In this document: in pieces, positions 8,126-17,156 of the stretch
How positions within the stretch are numbered: position 1 is the stretch's first letter
How the letters are laid out: each line of letters begins with the position of its first letter
Assembly: GCF_022698145.1 (NCBI RefSeq)
Contig: NZ_JALDAX010000003.1
Coordinates: 248,001-312,000, forward strand
Origin: Streptomyces spinosisporus
Lineage (GTDB): Bacteria; Actinomycetota; Actinomycetes; Streptomycetales; Streptomycetaceae
Direction of reading: 5' to 3'
Length of the DNA: 64,000 bases
Notes under the pieces: generated by a model
Databases searched by the model: none
Told to the model about the DNA's origin: nothing
Seen by the model: the letters and a program-made list of their open reading frames with translations, nothing else
Program-made: the position numbers and the translations under genes

Positions 8126-9715
8126 TCAGCCCGTCTGCCCCATCCCCGCGGCGTTCGGCCAGCTCTGGGCGTTGGGCCAGCCCGTCGCCGGGGCCGGGGT
8201 GAGGTCGGGGCCGGTGGTGCCCCGGACCTGGGCCGCGGTGAGGCCGCCGCGGGCCGGGACACCCGGAGGCGTCGGTCCGGGGGCCGGAGCGGGCACGGGC
8301 GCGGGAGCGGGCGCGGCGTACGGCGCGGGCGCAGGCACCGGCGTGGGTGTGGGCGCCGGAGCCGGTGCGGGCGTCGGCTCCGGGACCGGCTGCATCGGCG
8401 TCTGCGCCGGGAAACCCACCGGCTGCGCTGCCGCCGCCGCGGGTATCTGCGCCCCGTTGGTGCCGTTGCCCATGTGCTGCGCGGACTGCGCGGCGAGCGG
8501 CATGCCCGCCCCGTTGGTCGCGCCGACCAGCCGGTCCACGGCCGCCGTACCCGAGCTGTAGCTGGTCCCGGTGCCCAGCTCGGGTACGGCGGCTCCCCTC
8601 CTGGTCCCGTAGAGCACCTGTTCCAGGCCGGACACCAGGCGACGCACATCCACCTGTGGGCGCACCACGAGCCTCAGGAAGCGGCTGGACGAACCGATCT
8701 TGTTGCCGCACTCGCGGACCAGGATGCGGTGCTCGGTGAGCATCCGGTCCCGGACCACGGTGCCCTCGGCGCCCACGGGGAGGCGCACGAAGAGGAAGTT
8801 GCCCTGGGAGGGGTAGACCGTCAGCCCGGGCAGCGCCGAGAGTTGGCTGGCCATGTCGAGGCGGTCCCGGCGGACCTGCTGCAGGCTCTGCGCGTACTCG
8901 GTGCCGTGCTCCTTCAGCATGAACACCACGTGCTCGGCGAAGGAGTTGAGGTTCCACTTGGGCAGCATCGAGCGGACGCGGCCGGCGAGGGCGGGGTTGG
9001 CGACCAGATAGCCGAACCGTATGCCGTGCAGGCCGAAGTTCTTGCCGAGGCTGCGCAGCACGATGACGTTCGGGCGGATCATGGCCTCCTGGACGACGGA
9101 CGGCTCGGTCTCCGCGTCCGCGAACTCCAGGAAGGACTCGTCGATGACGACCAGGTCCAGGTCGGCCATCGCGTCCATGAACTGCACCAGCGACTGCTTG
9201 TGCAGATAGCCGCCGTCGGGGTTGTTCGGGTTGCAGATCACCGCGACCCGGGTGCCGCGCTTGCGGATGAACTCGGCGTACTGGGCGAGGTCCAGGGCGA
9301 AGCCGTTCGACTCCTGCAGCGGGAACATGTCGACCCGCTTGCCGGTCTCCATCGGCTGGTCGGTCCAGCGGCCGAAGGTGGGGACGGGGATGGCGAGGGA
9401 CTCACGGACCATCAGGTGGTCGATCCAGGTGATCAGCTCTGTCGAGCCGTTGCCCATCGCCACGCACTGCGGCGGAAGCTGGAGCAGGCTGCACAGTTCG
9501 GCCGTGATCGTGTCGGCGCTGCTCGGGTAGTACGTGATGATGTCCCGCAGCCGGGCGGCCATGTCCTCGAACATGGCCGGGGTGGGGAAATAGGGGTTGC
9601 ACGGGATGCAGAAGTCCACGGGACCGGTTCCGTCACCGTCCTCACGCGCCAACGCCGCCATCGACGGGCTGTGTGCCGCAGTACTGCGGAACAGCGAGGT
9701 GACGTTGTCGGCCAT
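8126..9715 (-). CDS. PLP-dependent aminotransferase (HisC-like) with Pro/Ala-rich C-terminal tail
   Basis: A 529-residue protein. Residues 1-360 are a class I/II aminotransferase of the histidinol-phosphate / threonine-phosphate decarboxylase type: AVICNPNNPDG, VVIDESFLEF, and SLGKNFGLHGIRFGY with the PLP Lys near residue 225. The C-terminal 165 residues are low complexity, first Ala/Gly/Gln then long alternating Pro-Ala and Pro-Thr, and look disordered. Usual family members have no such tail. The ATG has a perfect GGAGG site, but that site is buried in a predicted RNA stem. It is the last gene of the minus-strand cluster, 138 bp after the aldose epimerase. The amine substrate cannot be deduced. 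Confidence 0.85.
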   Translation of the reverse strand: MADNVTSLFRSTAAHSPSMAALAREDGDGTGPVDFCIPCNPYFPTPAMFEDMAARLRDIITYYPSSADTITAELCSLLQLPPQCVAMGNGSTELITWIDHLMVRESLAIPVPTFGRWTDQPMETGKRVDMFPLQESNGFALDLAQYAEFIRKRGTRVAVICNPNNPDGGYLHKQSLVQFMDAMADLDLVVIDESFLEFADAETEPSVVQEAMIRPNVIVLRSLGKNFGLHGIRFGYLVANPALAGRVRSMLPKWNLNSFAEHVVFMLKEHGTEYAQSLQQVRRDRLDMASQLSALPGLTVYPSQGNFLFVRLPVGAEGTVVRDRMLTEHRILVRECGNKIGSSSRFLRLVVRPQVDVRRLVSGLEQVLYGTRRGAAVPELGTGTSYSSGTAAVDRLVGATNGAGMPLAAQSAQHMGNGTNGAQIPAAAAAQPVGFPAQTPMQPVPEPTPAPAPAPTPTPVPAPAPYAAPAPAPVPAPAPGPTPPGVPARGGLTAAQVRGTTGPDLTPAPATGWPNAQSWPNAAGMGQTG

Positions 9716-9720
9716 GGAAC

Positions 9721-9810
9721 CTCCGTATGGGGCGGGTCCGTCGGGGACATCGGACCCGTCGTGTCTGGGCGGCCCGCGCGGGGGAGCGCGGGCCGCCCTT
9801 ACATACGGAG
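9721..9810 (-). promoter_or_regulatory. structured 5' leader (three-way junction) of the aminotransferase gene
   Basis: Read on the minus strand, CTCCGTATG at the 5' end pairs with CATACGGAG at the 3' end (9 bp). The closed region holds two perfect hairpins: GGGCGGCCCGCGC with its complement (13 bp, 6-base loop) and CGGGTCCG with CGGACCCG (8 bp, 10-base loop). The 3' strand of the closing stem overlaps the GGAGG ribosome site five bases before the ATG, so a closed form would block translation. No known riboswitch class was recognised. A double terminator for the upstream operon is the alternative. Confidence 0.55.
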
Positions 9811-9852
9811 TCAGGGGTGACGCCGTTCAACCGATGTGAAGGAAGTATGACG

Positions 9853-11007
9853 TCACGCGCTGAACGAGTGGATCGTCGTCGTCCGGTACGTCTGACCAGG
9901 TCGGAGCACGGTCGACGGCCAGGACGGCTGGTTCGGCGAGTCCGGGAAGTGCTGTGTCTCCAGGCACATTCCGTCCCCCTGCCGATAGGTGCTGCCGGAG
10001 GTGCCGACGAGGGTTCCGTCGAGGAAGTTCCCGGAGTAGAACTGCACACCCGGCTGGTCCGTGGCGATCTTCAGGGTGCGGCCGGAACGCGGGTCGCGCA
10101 GCGTGGCGATGTGCTCGGGCCGCGCCGTGACGCCCTTGTCCAGGACCCAGTTGTGGTCGAAGCCCTTGGCCTGCACCTGCTGGGGGTGGCCGGCCCGGAT
10201 GTCCCGGCCGACCGTCTTGCCCCTGCGGAAGTCGAAGGGGGTGCCCGCGACCTTCGCCAGTTCGCCGGTGGGGATCAGGCCCGCGTCGGTGGGCGTGTAG
10301 CGGGACGCGGCGATCGTGAGCTCGTGGTCCTCGATCGTGCCCGTGCCCTCGCCGGCGAGGTTCCAGTACGTGTGGTTGGTGAGGTTGACGACGGTCGGCT
10401 TGTCGGTGGTGGCCTCGTAGTCGATGCGCCAGTCACCGTGCCGGTTCAGCGTGAAGGTGACCTTGGTGCGCAGCGTGCCGGGGTATCCCATCTCGCCGTC
10501 GATGCTGGTGTAGTGCAGATGCAGGCCGACGTCGGAGCCGGAGGTGAAGCCCTCGACGTCCCACACCTTGGTGTTGAAGCCCTTGGCGCCGCCGTGCAGG
10601 CTGTTCTCCCCGTCGTTGACGTTGAGCTGGTACGTCTTGCCGTCCAGGGTGAACCGGCCCTTGGCGATGCGGTTGCCGTAGCGCCCGATCGTCGCGCCGA
10701 AGAAGGTGGTGCCGACGACATAGGCCGCGAGGTTGTCGTAGCCGAGCGAGACATTGGCGTAGCGGCCGTGCCGGTCGGGGATCTCCAGGGACTGGATGAT
10801 GCCGCCGTAGGAGAGGACCTTCAGCCGGGTGCCGCCGTTCTCCAGGGACCAGCGGTAGACCTTGGTGCCGTCGTCGAGCTTGCCGAAGAGCTCCTTGACC
10901 GGCCCCCGGCCCCCCGAGGAGGCCTGGGCGGTGCCCGTGCCGAGCGTGGTCGCGGCGATGCCTGCCGCCGCGGCGCCTGCGATGACTGTTCGTCTGTTCA
11001 GTTCCAT
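9853..11007 (-). CDS. exported aldose 1-epimerase (mutarotase)
   Basis: A 384-residue protein. The first 30 residues form a signal peptide with NRRTV followed by an Ala/Gly-rich core, most likely a twin-arginine signal. The mature mutarotase fold shows FFGATIGRYGNRI, LHGG, VVNLTNHTYWNL (catalytic His) and a C-terminal FCLETQ-like MCLETQHFPDSP with the Glu general base. It interconverts alpha and beta anomers of sugars such as galactose or arabinose outside the membrane before uptake. The ATG follows a GGGAGC site. It is 56 bp downstream of the permease gene and belongs to the same operon. A cytosolic-type paralogue lies near 31.4-32.4 kb. Confidence 0.9.
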   Translation of the reverse strand: MELNRRTVIAGAAAAGIAATTLGTGTAQASSGGRGPVKELFGKLDDGTKVYRWSLENGGTRLKVLSYGGIIQSLEIPDRHGRYANVSLGYDNLAAYVVGTTFFGATIGRYGNRIAKGRFTLDGKTYQLNVNDGENSLHGGAKGFNTKVWDVEGFTSGSDVGLHLHYTSIDGEMGYPGTLRTKVTFTLNRHGDWRIDYEATTDKPTVVNLTNHTYWNLAGEGTGTIEDHELTIAASRYTPTDAGLIPTGELAKVAGTPFDFRRGKTVGRDIRAGHPQQVQAKGFDHNWVLDKGVTARPEHIATLRDPRSGRTLKIATDQPGVQFYSGNFLDGTLVGTSGSTYRQGDGMCLETQHFPDSPNQPSWPSTVLRPGQTYRTTTIHSFSA

Positions 11008-11063
11008 GGAGCGGCTCCCGTGAAGGGGTGGGGCCCCGCCGTGGCGGCGGGGCCCGAGCTGAC

Positions 11064-12311
11064 TTACGAACCGGACTTGCGCTTGTTCCACACGTCGAAG
11101 CCGACCGCGGCCAGCAGGGCGAGGCCCTTGATGACCTGTTGCCAGTCGGTGCCGACGCTCAGGAGGTTCATGCCGTTGTTCAGCACGCCGAGGACGAGAC
11201 CACCGATGATCGCGCCGAGGACGGTGCCCACACCGCCGCTCATGGACGCACCACCGATGAACGACGAGGCGATGGCCTCGAGTTCGAAGTTCAGGCCCGC
11301 CTTCGGAGACGCCGCGTTCAGACGGGCCGCAACGACCAGACCCGCCAGGGCCGCGAGCACGCCCATGTTGAGGAAGACAAGGAAGGTGACCTTCTTGTCC
11401 TTGACGCCGGACAGCTTCGCCGCCGGCAGGTTGCCGCCGATCGCGTAGATGTGACGGCCGAAGACCGCGTTGCGCATGACGTAGCCGTAACCGACCACCA
11501 GCACACCGAGGATGATCAGGATGATCGGCGCGCCCTGGTAGCTGGCAAGCAGGAGCGTCACCGCGAGGATCGCCGCGCCGATGGCGACCAGCTTCAGCAG
11601 GAAGGCGTTGCGGGGCAGGACGTCGAGGGAGAACTCCTGCTCGCGCCTGCGGTCGCGGACCTCCTGGTAGATGACGAAGGCCAGCAGGACCAGGCCCAGC
11701 AGCAGGGTGAGGTTGTGGTAGTTGGTGTTCGGGCCGACCTCCGGCAGGAAGCCGTTGCCGAGCTTCTGCAGTCCGTCCGGGAACGGGCCGAGGGTCTGGC
11801 CCTTGAGGAAGATCTCCGTCAGACCGCGGAAGAGCAGCATTCCGGCGAGCGTGACGATGAACGACGGTATGCCCAGATAGGCGATCATGAAGCCCTGCAA
11901 GGAGCCCGCGACCGCGCCCACCAGCAGGCACAGCACCAGGGCGACGGGCCAGGCCACGCCGTGCTGGACCGTCAGCACGGCCGCGAACGCGCCGACGAAC
12001 GCCGTCAGCGATCCGACGGACAGATCGATGTGGCCCGCGATGATCACCAGCATCATGCCGATCGCGAGGATCAGGATGTAGCTGTTCTGCAGCACCAGGT
12101 TGGAGACGTTGCGCGGCAGCAGCAGGTCGCCGCCGGTCCACACCTGGAACAGGACCACGATCAGGCCGAGCGCGATCAGCATGCCGTACTGCCGCATGTT
12201 CCGGCGCAGACCGCCGAGGACCAGCTGCAGCAGGCCGCCGCCCGCACCCGGCCCCCCGCTCCTGCCGGGCGGCGCCGAGGCCGGGACCTTGTCCGTCACA
12301 TCCGTGCTCAT
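11064..12311 (-). CDS. sugar ABC transporter permease (XylH/MmsB type)
   Basis: A 415-residue integral membrane protein of the BPD_transp_2 family with about ten hydrophobic helices. It shows the [10 protein letters not shown] motif near residue 95 and the later [10 protein letters not shown] and [13 protein letters not shown] signatures of pentose/hexose importers. There is a long cytoplasmic charged loop around [11 protein letters not shown]. Its ATG overlaps the ATPase stop codon as ATGA, so translation is coupled. With the ATPase and lipoprotein genes it forms one importer of the xylose/multiple-sugar class. Confidence 0.92.
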   Translation of the reverse strand: MSTDVTDKVPASAPPGRSGGPGAGGGLLQLVLGGLRRNMRQYGMLIALGLIVVLFQVWTGGDLLLPRNVSNLVLQNSYILILAIGMMLVIIAGHIDLSVGSLTAFVGAFAAVLTVQHGVAWPVALVLCLLVGAVAGSLQGFMIAYLGIPSFIVTLAGMLLFRGLTEIFLKGQTLGPFPDGLQKLGNGFLPEVGPNTNYHNLTLLLGLVLLAFVIYQEVRDRRREQEFSLDVLPRNAFLLKLVAIGAAILAVTLLLASYQGAPIILIILGVLVVGYGYVMRNAVFGRHIYAIGGNLPAAKLSGVKDKKVTFLVFLNMGVLAALAGLVVAARLNAASPKAGLNFELEAIASSFIGGASMSGGVGTVLGAIIGGLVLGVLNNGMNLLSVGTDWQQVIKGLALLAAVGFDVWNKRKSGS

Positions 12312-13858
12312 CGGGTTACCTCTTTGTCCTTCGTCATCTGGCGCATCAGCACTTCCTGCGTGGCCTCGGCCCGCGGGACCTCGCCCGTCAGCCGCCCGGC
12401 GGCCATGGTGTAGATGCGGTCGCACATGCCGAGCAGCTCCGGCAGCTCGGAGGAGATGAAGACGACCGCCTTGCCCTCGGCGGCCAGTTGGTCGATGACC
12501 GTGTAGATCTCGTACTTGGCGCCCACGTCGATCCCGCGCGTCGGCTCGTCCAGGATCAGCACCTCGGGACCCGCGAAGATCCACTTGCTGAGGACGACCT
12601 TCTGCTGGTTGCCGCCGGACAGCTTGCCCACCGGCTCGAAGACGGTCGGCGCCTTGATGTTCATCGACGTGCGGAAGCGCTCGGCGACCTTGCGCTCCTC
12701 GTGCTCGTCGACCACTCCGCGGCTGGCGACCTTGTTCAGCGCGGTCAGCGAGATATTGCGGTTGATGGTGTCGATGAGGTTGAGGCCGTAGTGCTTGCGG
12801 TCCTCCGTGACGTACGCGATGCCGTTCTTGACCGCCTCGGAGACGGTCTTCGTACGGATCTCCCGGCCGTCCTTGAGGACCGTGCCGCCCGCGTGCCGGC
12901 CGTAGGTGCGCCCGAAGACGCTCATGGCCAGCTCGGTGCGGCCCGCGCCCATCAGGCCCGCGATGCCGACGATCTCCCCGCGGCGCACCTGGATCGACAC
13001 GTCGTCGACGACCTTGCGCTGCTGGTCGATCGGATGGTGGACGGTCCAGTTGCGGATCTCCAGGGCCGGGGCCGCGTCCGGCTCGCCCTCGAACGGGGTG
13101 CGCTCGGGGAAGCGGTGGTCGAGGTCGCGGCCGACCATCCCTGAGATGATCCGGTCCTCGGTGGTCTCCGGCGCCTTGACGTCGAGGGTCTCGATGGACC
13201 GGCCGTCGCGCAGGATCGTCACCGAGTCGGCGACCCGGCGGATCTCGTTGAGCTTGTGGGAGATGATGATCGAGGTGATGCCCTGCTTCTTCAACTCCAG
13301 GATGAGATCGAGGAGTTTGCCGCTGTCCTCGTCGTTGAGCGCCGCGGTCGGCTCGTCGAGGATGAGCAGCTTCACCTTCTTCGACAGCGCCTTGGCGATC
13401 TCCACCAGCTGCTGCTTGCCCACGCCGATGTCGGCGATCCGGGTCTCCGGGTGGTCGGTCAGACCGACCCGGCGCAGCAGTTCGGTGGCGTGCTTGAGCG
13501 TCTCCCTCCAGTCGATCAGCCCGCGCCGCGCGTGCTCGTTGCCGAGGAAGATGTTCTCGGCGATCGACAGGAACGGCACGAGTGCCAGCTCCTGATGGAT
13601 GATCACGATGCCGTGCTGCTCGCTCGCCCGGATGTCCTTGAACTCGCAGGTCTCACCTTCGAAGAGGATGTCGCCCTCGTAGGTGCCGTGCGGATGGACG
13701 CCGGAGAGCACCTTCATCAAGGTGGACTTTCCGGCGCCGTTCTCACCGCAGATGGCATGGACCTCGCCCTGACGGACCGTCAGCGTGACGTCCGACAGCG
13801 CCTTCACACCGGGAAAGGTCTTGACGATCGAGCGCATTTCCAGGACGGGTCCCGCCAT
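12308..13858 (-). CDS. sugar ABC transporter double ATPase (XylG/MmsA type)
   Basis: A 516-residue protein with two fused ABC domains. The first has Walker [10 protein letters not shown] near residue 38 and Walker [12 protein letters not shown]. Its signature region is degenerate ([14 protein letters not shown] in place of LSGGQ). The second has GLMGAGRTE as a degenerate Walker A, a good LSGGNQQK signature and [15 protein letters not shown]. This asymmetry is usual for CUT2 sugar importers, in which one site is mainly structural. ATG with an AAAGGG site. It sits 50 bp after the binding-protein gene and overlaps the permease start by four bases. Confidence 0.93.
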   Translation of the reverse strand: MAGPVLEMRSIVKTFPGVKALSDVTLTVRQGEVHAICGENGAGKSTLMKVLSGVHPHGTYEGDILFEGETCEFKDIRASEQHGIVIIHQELALVPFLSIAENIFLGNEHARRGLIDWRETLKHATELLRRVGLTDHPETRIADIGVGKQQLVEIAKALSKKVKLLILDEPTAALNDEDSGKLLDLILELKKQGITSIIISHKLNEIRRVADSVTILRDGRSIETLDVKAPETTEDRIISGMVGRDLDHRFPERTPFEGEPDAAPALEIRNWTVHHPIDQQRKVVDDVSIQVRRGEIVGIAGLMGAGRTELAMSVFGRTYGRHAGGTVLKDGREIRTKTVSEAVKNGIAYVTEDRKHYGLNLIDTINRNISLTALNKVASRGVVDEHEERKVAERFRTSMNIKAPTVFEPVGKLSGGNQQKVVLSKWIFAGPEVLILDEPTRGIDVGAKYEIYTVIDQLAAEGKAVVFISSELPELLGMCDRIYTMAAGRLTGEVPRAEATQEVLMRQMTKDKEVTR

Positions 13859-13908
13859 GGTCGTGCCCTTTCACTCCGTAGGAACGGCCGAGGTGTCGGC
13901 CGGCGGGA

Positions 13909-15015
13909 CTACTGCAGCTCGCTGGCCTTGTAGTAGCCGGTGTCGACCAGTTCCTTGGTGTAGTTGGTCTTGTCGACGCTCACGGGCTGCAGCAGCATGG
14001 CCGGGACGACCTTGGTGCCGTTGTCGTACGTCTTGGTGTCGTTGACCTCGGGCTTCTTGCCGTTGAGTACGTCGTCGACCATGCTCGAGGCGACATCGGC
14101 GAGCTTGCGGGTGTCCTTGTAGACGGTCTGCGTCTGCTGGCCCGCGATGATCGACTTCACCGAGGCGAGCTCGGCGTCCTGGCCGGTGATGACCGGCAGC
14201 GGCTTGCTGGAGGAACCGTAGCCGTCCGACTTCAGGGCGGCGAGGACACCGATGGAGATGCCGTCGTACGGCGAGAGGACCGCGTCGACCTTGGCGCTGC
14301 CGTAGGTCGAGGTGAGGATGTCCTCCATGCGCTTCTGCGCGGTGGCGCCGTCCCAGCGAAGCGTCGTGACCTGGGTGAGCTTGGTCTGGCCGGACTTGAC
14401 GACGAGCTTCTTCTTGTCGATGTAGGGCTGCAGCACGCTCATCGCGCCGTTGAAGAAGTACTTGGTGTTGTTGTCGTCGTTGGAGCCGGCGAACAGCTCG
14501 ATGTTGAAGGGGCCCTTGCCGTCCTTCAGGCCCAGCTTGTCGACGATGTAACTGGCCTGCAGCTCACCGACCTTGGTGTTGTCGAAGGACGCGTAGTAGT
14601 CGACGTTCTTCGTGCCGAGGATCAGCCGGTCGTAGGCGATCACCGGGATCTTGGCGTCGGCGGCCTGCTGCAGCACGTTGTTCAGCGACTTGTTGTCGAT
14701 GGCCGCGACGATCAGTCCCTTGACGCCCTGCGTGATCAGGTTCTCGATCTGCGAGACCTGCTGGTCGGGGTCGTCCTCGCCGTAGACCAGCTTGGTCTTG
14801 TAGCCCTTGGCCTTGAGGTTCTTGACGACGTTGTTGCCGTCCGCGATCCACCGCTCGGAGGACTTGGTGGGCATGGCGATGCCGATGGTGCCGCCCTTGG
14901 CGCTGCCCTTGTCCTCTTTGCTCCCGCCCTTACTGTTCTGACCGCAGGCGGACAGCGTGAGAGCGAGAGAGGCGGCTCCGGCCATGAGGGCAAGGGCGCT
15001 TCTACGAGTGCGCAT
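13909..15015 (-). CDS. sugar-binding lipoprotein of the ABC importer (XylF/ChvE type)
   Basis: A 368-residue lipoprotein: an Arg-rich n-region, a hydrophobic core and the lipobox LSAC with Cys24. A periplasmic-binding-protein type I fold follows ([15 protein letters not shown]; a segment resembling QIENLI-x-[34 protein letters not shown]). Homologues bind xylose, arabinose, galactose or glucose. The ATG used has AAGGA eight bases upstream; a longer in-frame form would add 11 residues and lacks a better ribosome site. Between this gene and the upstream U32-like gene there are only 54 bp and no hairpin, so the two are co-transcribed. Confidence 0.92.
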   Translation of the reverse strand: MRTRRSALALMAGAASLALTLSACGQNSKGGSKEDKGSAKGGTIGIAMPTKSSERWIADGNNVVKNLKAKGYKTKLVYGEDDPDQQVSQIENLITQGVKGLIVAAIDNKSLNNVLQQAADAKIPVIAYDRLILGTKNVDYYASFDNTKVGELQASYIVDKLGLKDGKGPFNIELFAGSNDDNNTKYFFNGAMSVLQPYIDKKKLVVKSGQTKLTQVTTLRWDGATAQKRMEDILTSTYGSAKVDAVLSPYDGISIGVLAALKSDGYGSSSKPLPVITGQDAELASVKSIIAGQQTQTVYKDTRKLADVASSMVDDVLNGKKPEVNDTKTYDNGTKVVPAMLLQPVSVDKTNYTKELVDTGYYKASELQ

Positions 15016-15069
15016 GTGACCATTCCTTGTTCGTGTCGGCGTTGACAACTTCTGGGACCCGGCGAGGGG

Positions 15070-16038
15070 CTATGCGGCGGGGAAGCGGTTGAGCGGTCCG
15101 GGCAGCCGGGAGCCGAGCGGCGCCATGTTGCCGTCCGCACCGTGCCGGGCGAGCAGGTCGAGAGCGAGGCGGCCGCGCCGCACCCGCTCCCGGGCGGTGT
15201 CCAGGGTCACGTCCCGCAGGTGGGTGCCCCACGGGTAGATGCCGGGAGCCTTGGACAGACCGAACTTCAGATAGAGCGGGGCGCCGCGCCGGATCAGCTC
15301 GGCGACCTCGTACATCCGGACGTAGCCGCCGAGGTCGTCGGGGGCCTCGATGTACATGTCCATGGGGGCGGCGGAGACCCGCCGGATCTCGGTGAGGTGA
15401 TCGAGCGTCAGATCACTGGGCACGTTGACGGAGTCGGCGCCCAGGTGCTCGAAGACCGCGTACGACGCCGGGTTGACCGGCCCCACGAGCGCGGACACCT
15501 TCAGCGTGGTGTCGGCCGGGATGATCCCGGCGGTGCGCGCCCGGTGCAGTGTCCACAGCACGCCCTCGTCGGCGACGAGCAGGCACGTGACGCCCAACTC
15601 CGTTGCCCGGACGGCGTCTTCGATACATCCGGCGACGGCGTCGTGTCCGCGGGCGCGCAGCCCGGCGCCGCGCGAGTCGGAGCGCACGGAGCCGCCGATG
15701 TCCCAGGTGCCGCGCGGGCCGGTGAACAGGCAGAGCTCGATGTCGCGTTCGGCCGTCGCCTCGACCATCTCGGTGATCTCGGCGTCGGTCAGCATCCACA
15801 CACCGCTGCCCTGGCTGATCCGGTGGATCGGCACGTCCAGACGGGAGGACTCCTTGAGCACGACGGCCAGCGCTTCGGGACCCTCGCACGAGGGGATCTC
15901 GGTGCGCCAGCGGCCACCGCCGGGGAAGGTGTGCGGCGAGGCGTCGGCGGGGTCGAGGGCGGGCGCACCCAGACCGAGAGCGGTGAGCACCTGCTCACCG
16001 GGTCGGCGGGCCGCCGTGGCGGAAGCGTCGGTCGTCAC
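15070..16038 (-). CDS. U32-peptidase-like TIM-barrel protein of a sugar cluster
   Basis: A 322-residue cytoplasmic protein without signal peptide or membrane segment. Repeating beta/alpha units (DVPIHRISQG, IELCLFTGPRG, VTCLLVADEG, SVNVPSDLTLDHL, MDMYIEAPDDLGG, PLYLKFGLSKAPG) point to a TIM barrel most like the U32 peptidase-like group. I see no conserved peptidase residues that I could call catalytic. It is flanked by a dehydrogenase, a sugar-acid dehydratase and a sugar importer, so an enzymatic step on a sugar acid is more plausible than proteolysis. The GTG start has GAAGGA seven bases upstream. Its transcript may begin separately from the two genes before it, because a terminator and an operator-like site lie between them. 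Confidence 0.7.
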   Translation of the reverse strand: MTTDASATAARRPGEQVLTALGLGAPALDPADASPHTFPGGGRWRTEIPSCEGPEALAVVLKESSRLDVPIHRISQGSGVWMLTDAEITEMVEATAERDIELCLFTGPRGTWDIGGSVRSDSRGAGLRARGHDAVAGCIEDAVRATELGVTCLLVADEGVLWTLHRARTAGIIPADTTLKVSALVGPVNPASYAVFEHLGADSVNVPSDLTLDHLTEIRRVSAAPMDMYIEAPDDLGGYVRMYEVAELIRRGAPLYLKFGLSKAPGIYPWGTHLRDVTLDTARERVRRGRLALDLLARHGADGNMAPLGSRLPGPLNRFPAA

Positions 16039-16050
16039 AAGCTGTCCTTC

Positions 16051-16071
16051 GTGTTCGATATTTCGGACAAG
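16051..16071. promoter_or_regulatory. candidate operator before the U32-like/importer operon
   Basis: The site reads GTGTTCGATATTTCGGACAA, an imperfect palindrome centred on CGATATTTCG, 13 bp before the GTG start. It shares GTGTTCGA-N-AT-N-TCG with the site at 18347 and most of it with the site at 7041. Confidence 0.5.
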
Positions 16072-16104
16072 GTTCGCGGCTCGGGGTAGGAAAAAGCCTT
16101 GGGT

Positions 16105-16149
16105 GTACGCCGGTACGGGGACCGTCAGGTCGCCCCCGTACCGGCGTAC
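16105..16149 (-). terminator. intrinsic terminator after the Zn alcohol dehydrogenase gene
   Basis: GTACGCCGGTACGGGG and its exact reverse complement form a 16-bp stem with a 13-base loop, two bases after the stop codon. On the transcribed (minus) strand a TTTTT run follows about nine bases later. This should split the sugar cluster into two transcription units, or make the second one depend on readthrough. Confidence 0.8.
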
Positions 16150-16151
16150 GG

Positions 16152-17156
16152 CTAGGGGCGGAGCAGCACCTTGCCCACTTTCGGATCGCCGGACCCGACC
16201 AGCTCTATGGCCTTCGGGAACTCCTCCAGCGGCAGTTCGTGGGTGACGAGCGGCACCGGGTCGAGCAGACCGGCCCCGAACACCCGCACCGTGTGCGCCC
16301 AGGCGTCCGGCGGCGCCCCGAAGACGGTGTGCACCTCCAGCTGCCGTACGACCAGGTCGGTCGGGTCGAGCCCCTCGGCGCCCGGTGCCGGGATGCCCGT
16401 GAGGACCAGCCGTCCGCCGCGCCTGAGCAGCGAGGCGGCGGTGCGCGCGGCGGACGCGGACCCTGCGGTCTCGATCACGACGTCGACGTCGTCCGGGAGT
16501 TGTTGGTCCCTGGTGCGGAAGTCGGTGGCGCCGAAAGTTCTCGAAAGCTCCGCGCGGTCGGGGCGGGTGCCGACGACCAGCAGCTCGGCCGGTGATCCGG
16601 CCTTGAGGAACTGCACGGCGAACATGCCGAGCGTGCCGGTGCCGACGACCGCGACCCGCTCGCCCGGCCGGGCGTTCGCCTTGATCGCCGCGGCGGCGAT
16701 GCAGGCGGCGGGCTCCAGCAGGGCGGCGGCGGTGAGATCCGCGTCGTCGGGCAGCGCGTGCAGCAGCCGCGCGGGGAGGGTGAGCGTGGCGGCCATCGCG
16801 CCCGGCTGGGTGAACCCGGTCTCCTCGTACCCGGCGCTGCACAGCGTGGTCTCGCCCGCGTGGCAGCGGTCGCACACCTGGCAGTTGCGGAAGCCCTCGC
16901 CGACGACCTTGCGGCCCACGAGAGCCGGCGGCACGCCGGCACCCACCGCCTCGACCGTCCCGGACCACTCGTGGCCGGGGGTGAGGGGGTAACGGACGTA
17001 CCCCTCGGGCCGGTTGCCCTGGTACACCTCGCGGTCGCTGCCGCAGATGCCGACGGCGTGCACGCGCACGAGCGCCTCGCCCGCGCCGGGTTCACGGGGC
17101 GTGTGCGCGGTCAGCCGGTGCTCGCCGGGCCCCTCGACGACGACGGCGCCGCTCAC
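16152..17156 (-). CDS. zinc-dependent medium-chain alcohol/sugar dehydrogenase
   Basis: A 334-residue MDR enzyme. GICGSDREVY carries the catalytic-zinc Cys, PGHEWSG the zinc His/Glu, and CQVCDRCHAGETTLC the four structural-zinc Cys near residues 85-100. VVGTGTLGMFAVQFLKA is the NAD(P)-binding Rossmann motif. In a sugar cluster it most likely oxidises a sugar or polyol. The GTG start overlaps the dehydratase stop codon as GTGA and has a GAAGGA site, so the pair is translationally coupled. A strong terminator follows directly. Confidence 0.9.
   Translation of the reverse strand: MSGAVVVEGPGEHRLTAHTPREPGAGEALVRVHAVGICGSDREVYQGNRPEGYVRYPLTPGHEWSGTVEAVGAGVPPALVGRKVVGEGFRNCQVCDRCHAGETTLCSAGYEETGFTQPGAMAATLTLPARLLHALPDDADLTAAALLEPAACIAAAAIKANARPGERVAVVGTGTLGMFAVQFLKAGSPAELLVVGTRPDRAELSRTFGATDFRTRDQQLPDDVDVVIETAGSASAARTAASLLRRGGRLVLTGIPAPGAEGLDPTDLVVRQLEVHTVFGAPPDAWAHTVRVFGAGLLDPVPLVTHELPLEEFPKAIELVGSGDPKVGKVLLRP

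Noticed and set aside
11008..12141. A long in-frame N-terminal extension of the aldose epimerase
   Set aside because: It overlaps the permease coding sequence in another frame; the signal peptide and GGGAGC site set the start at 11007.
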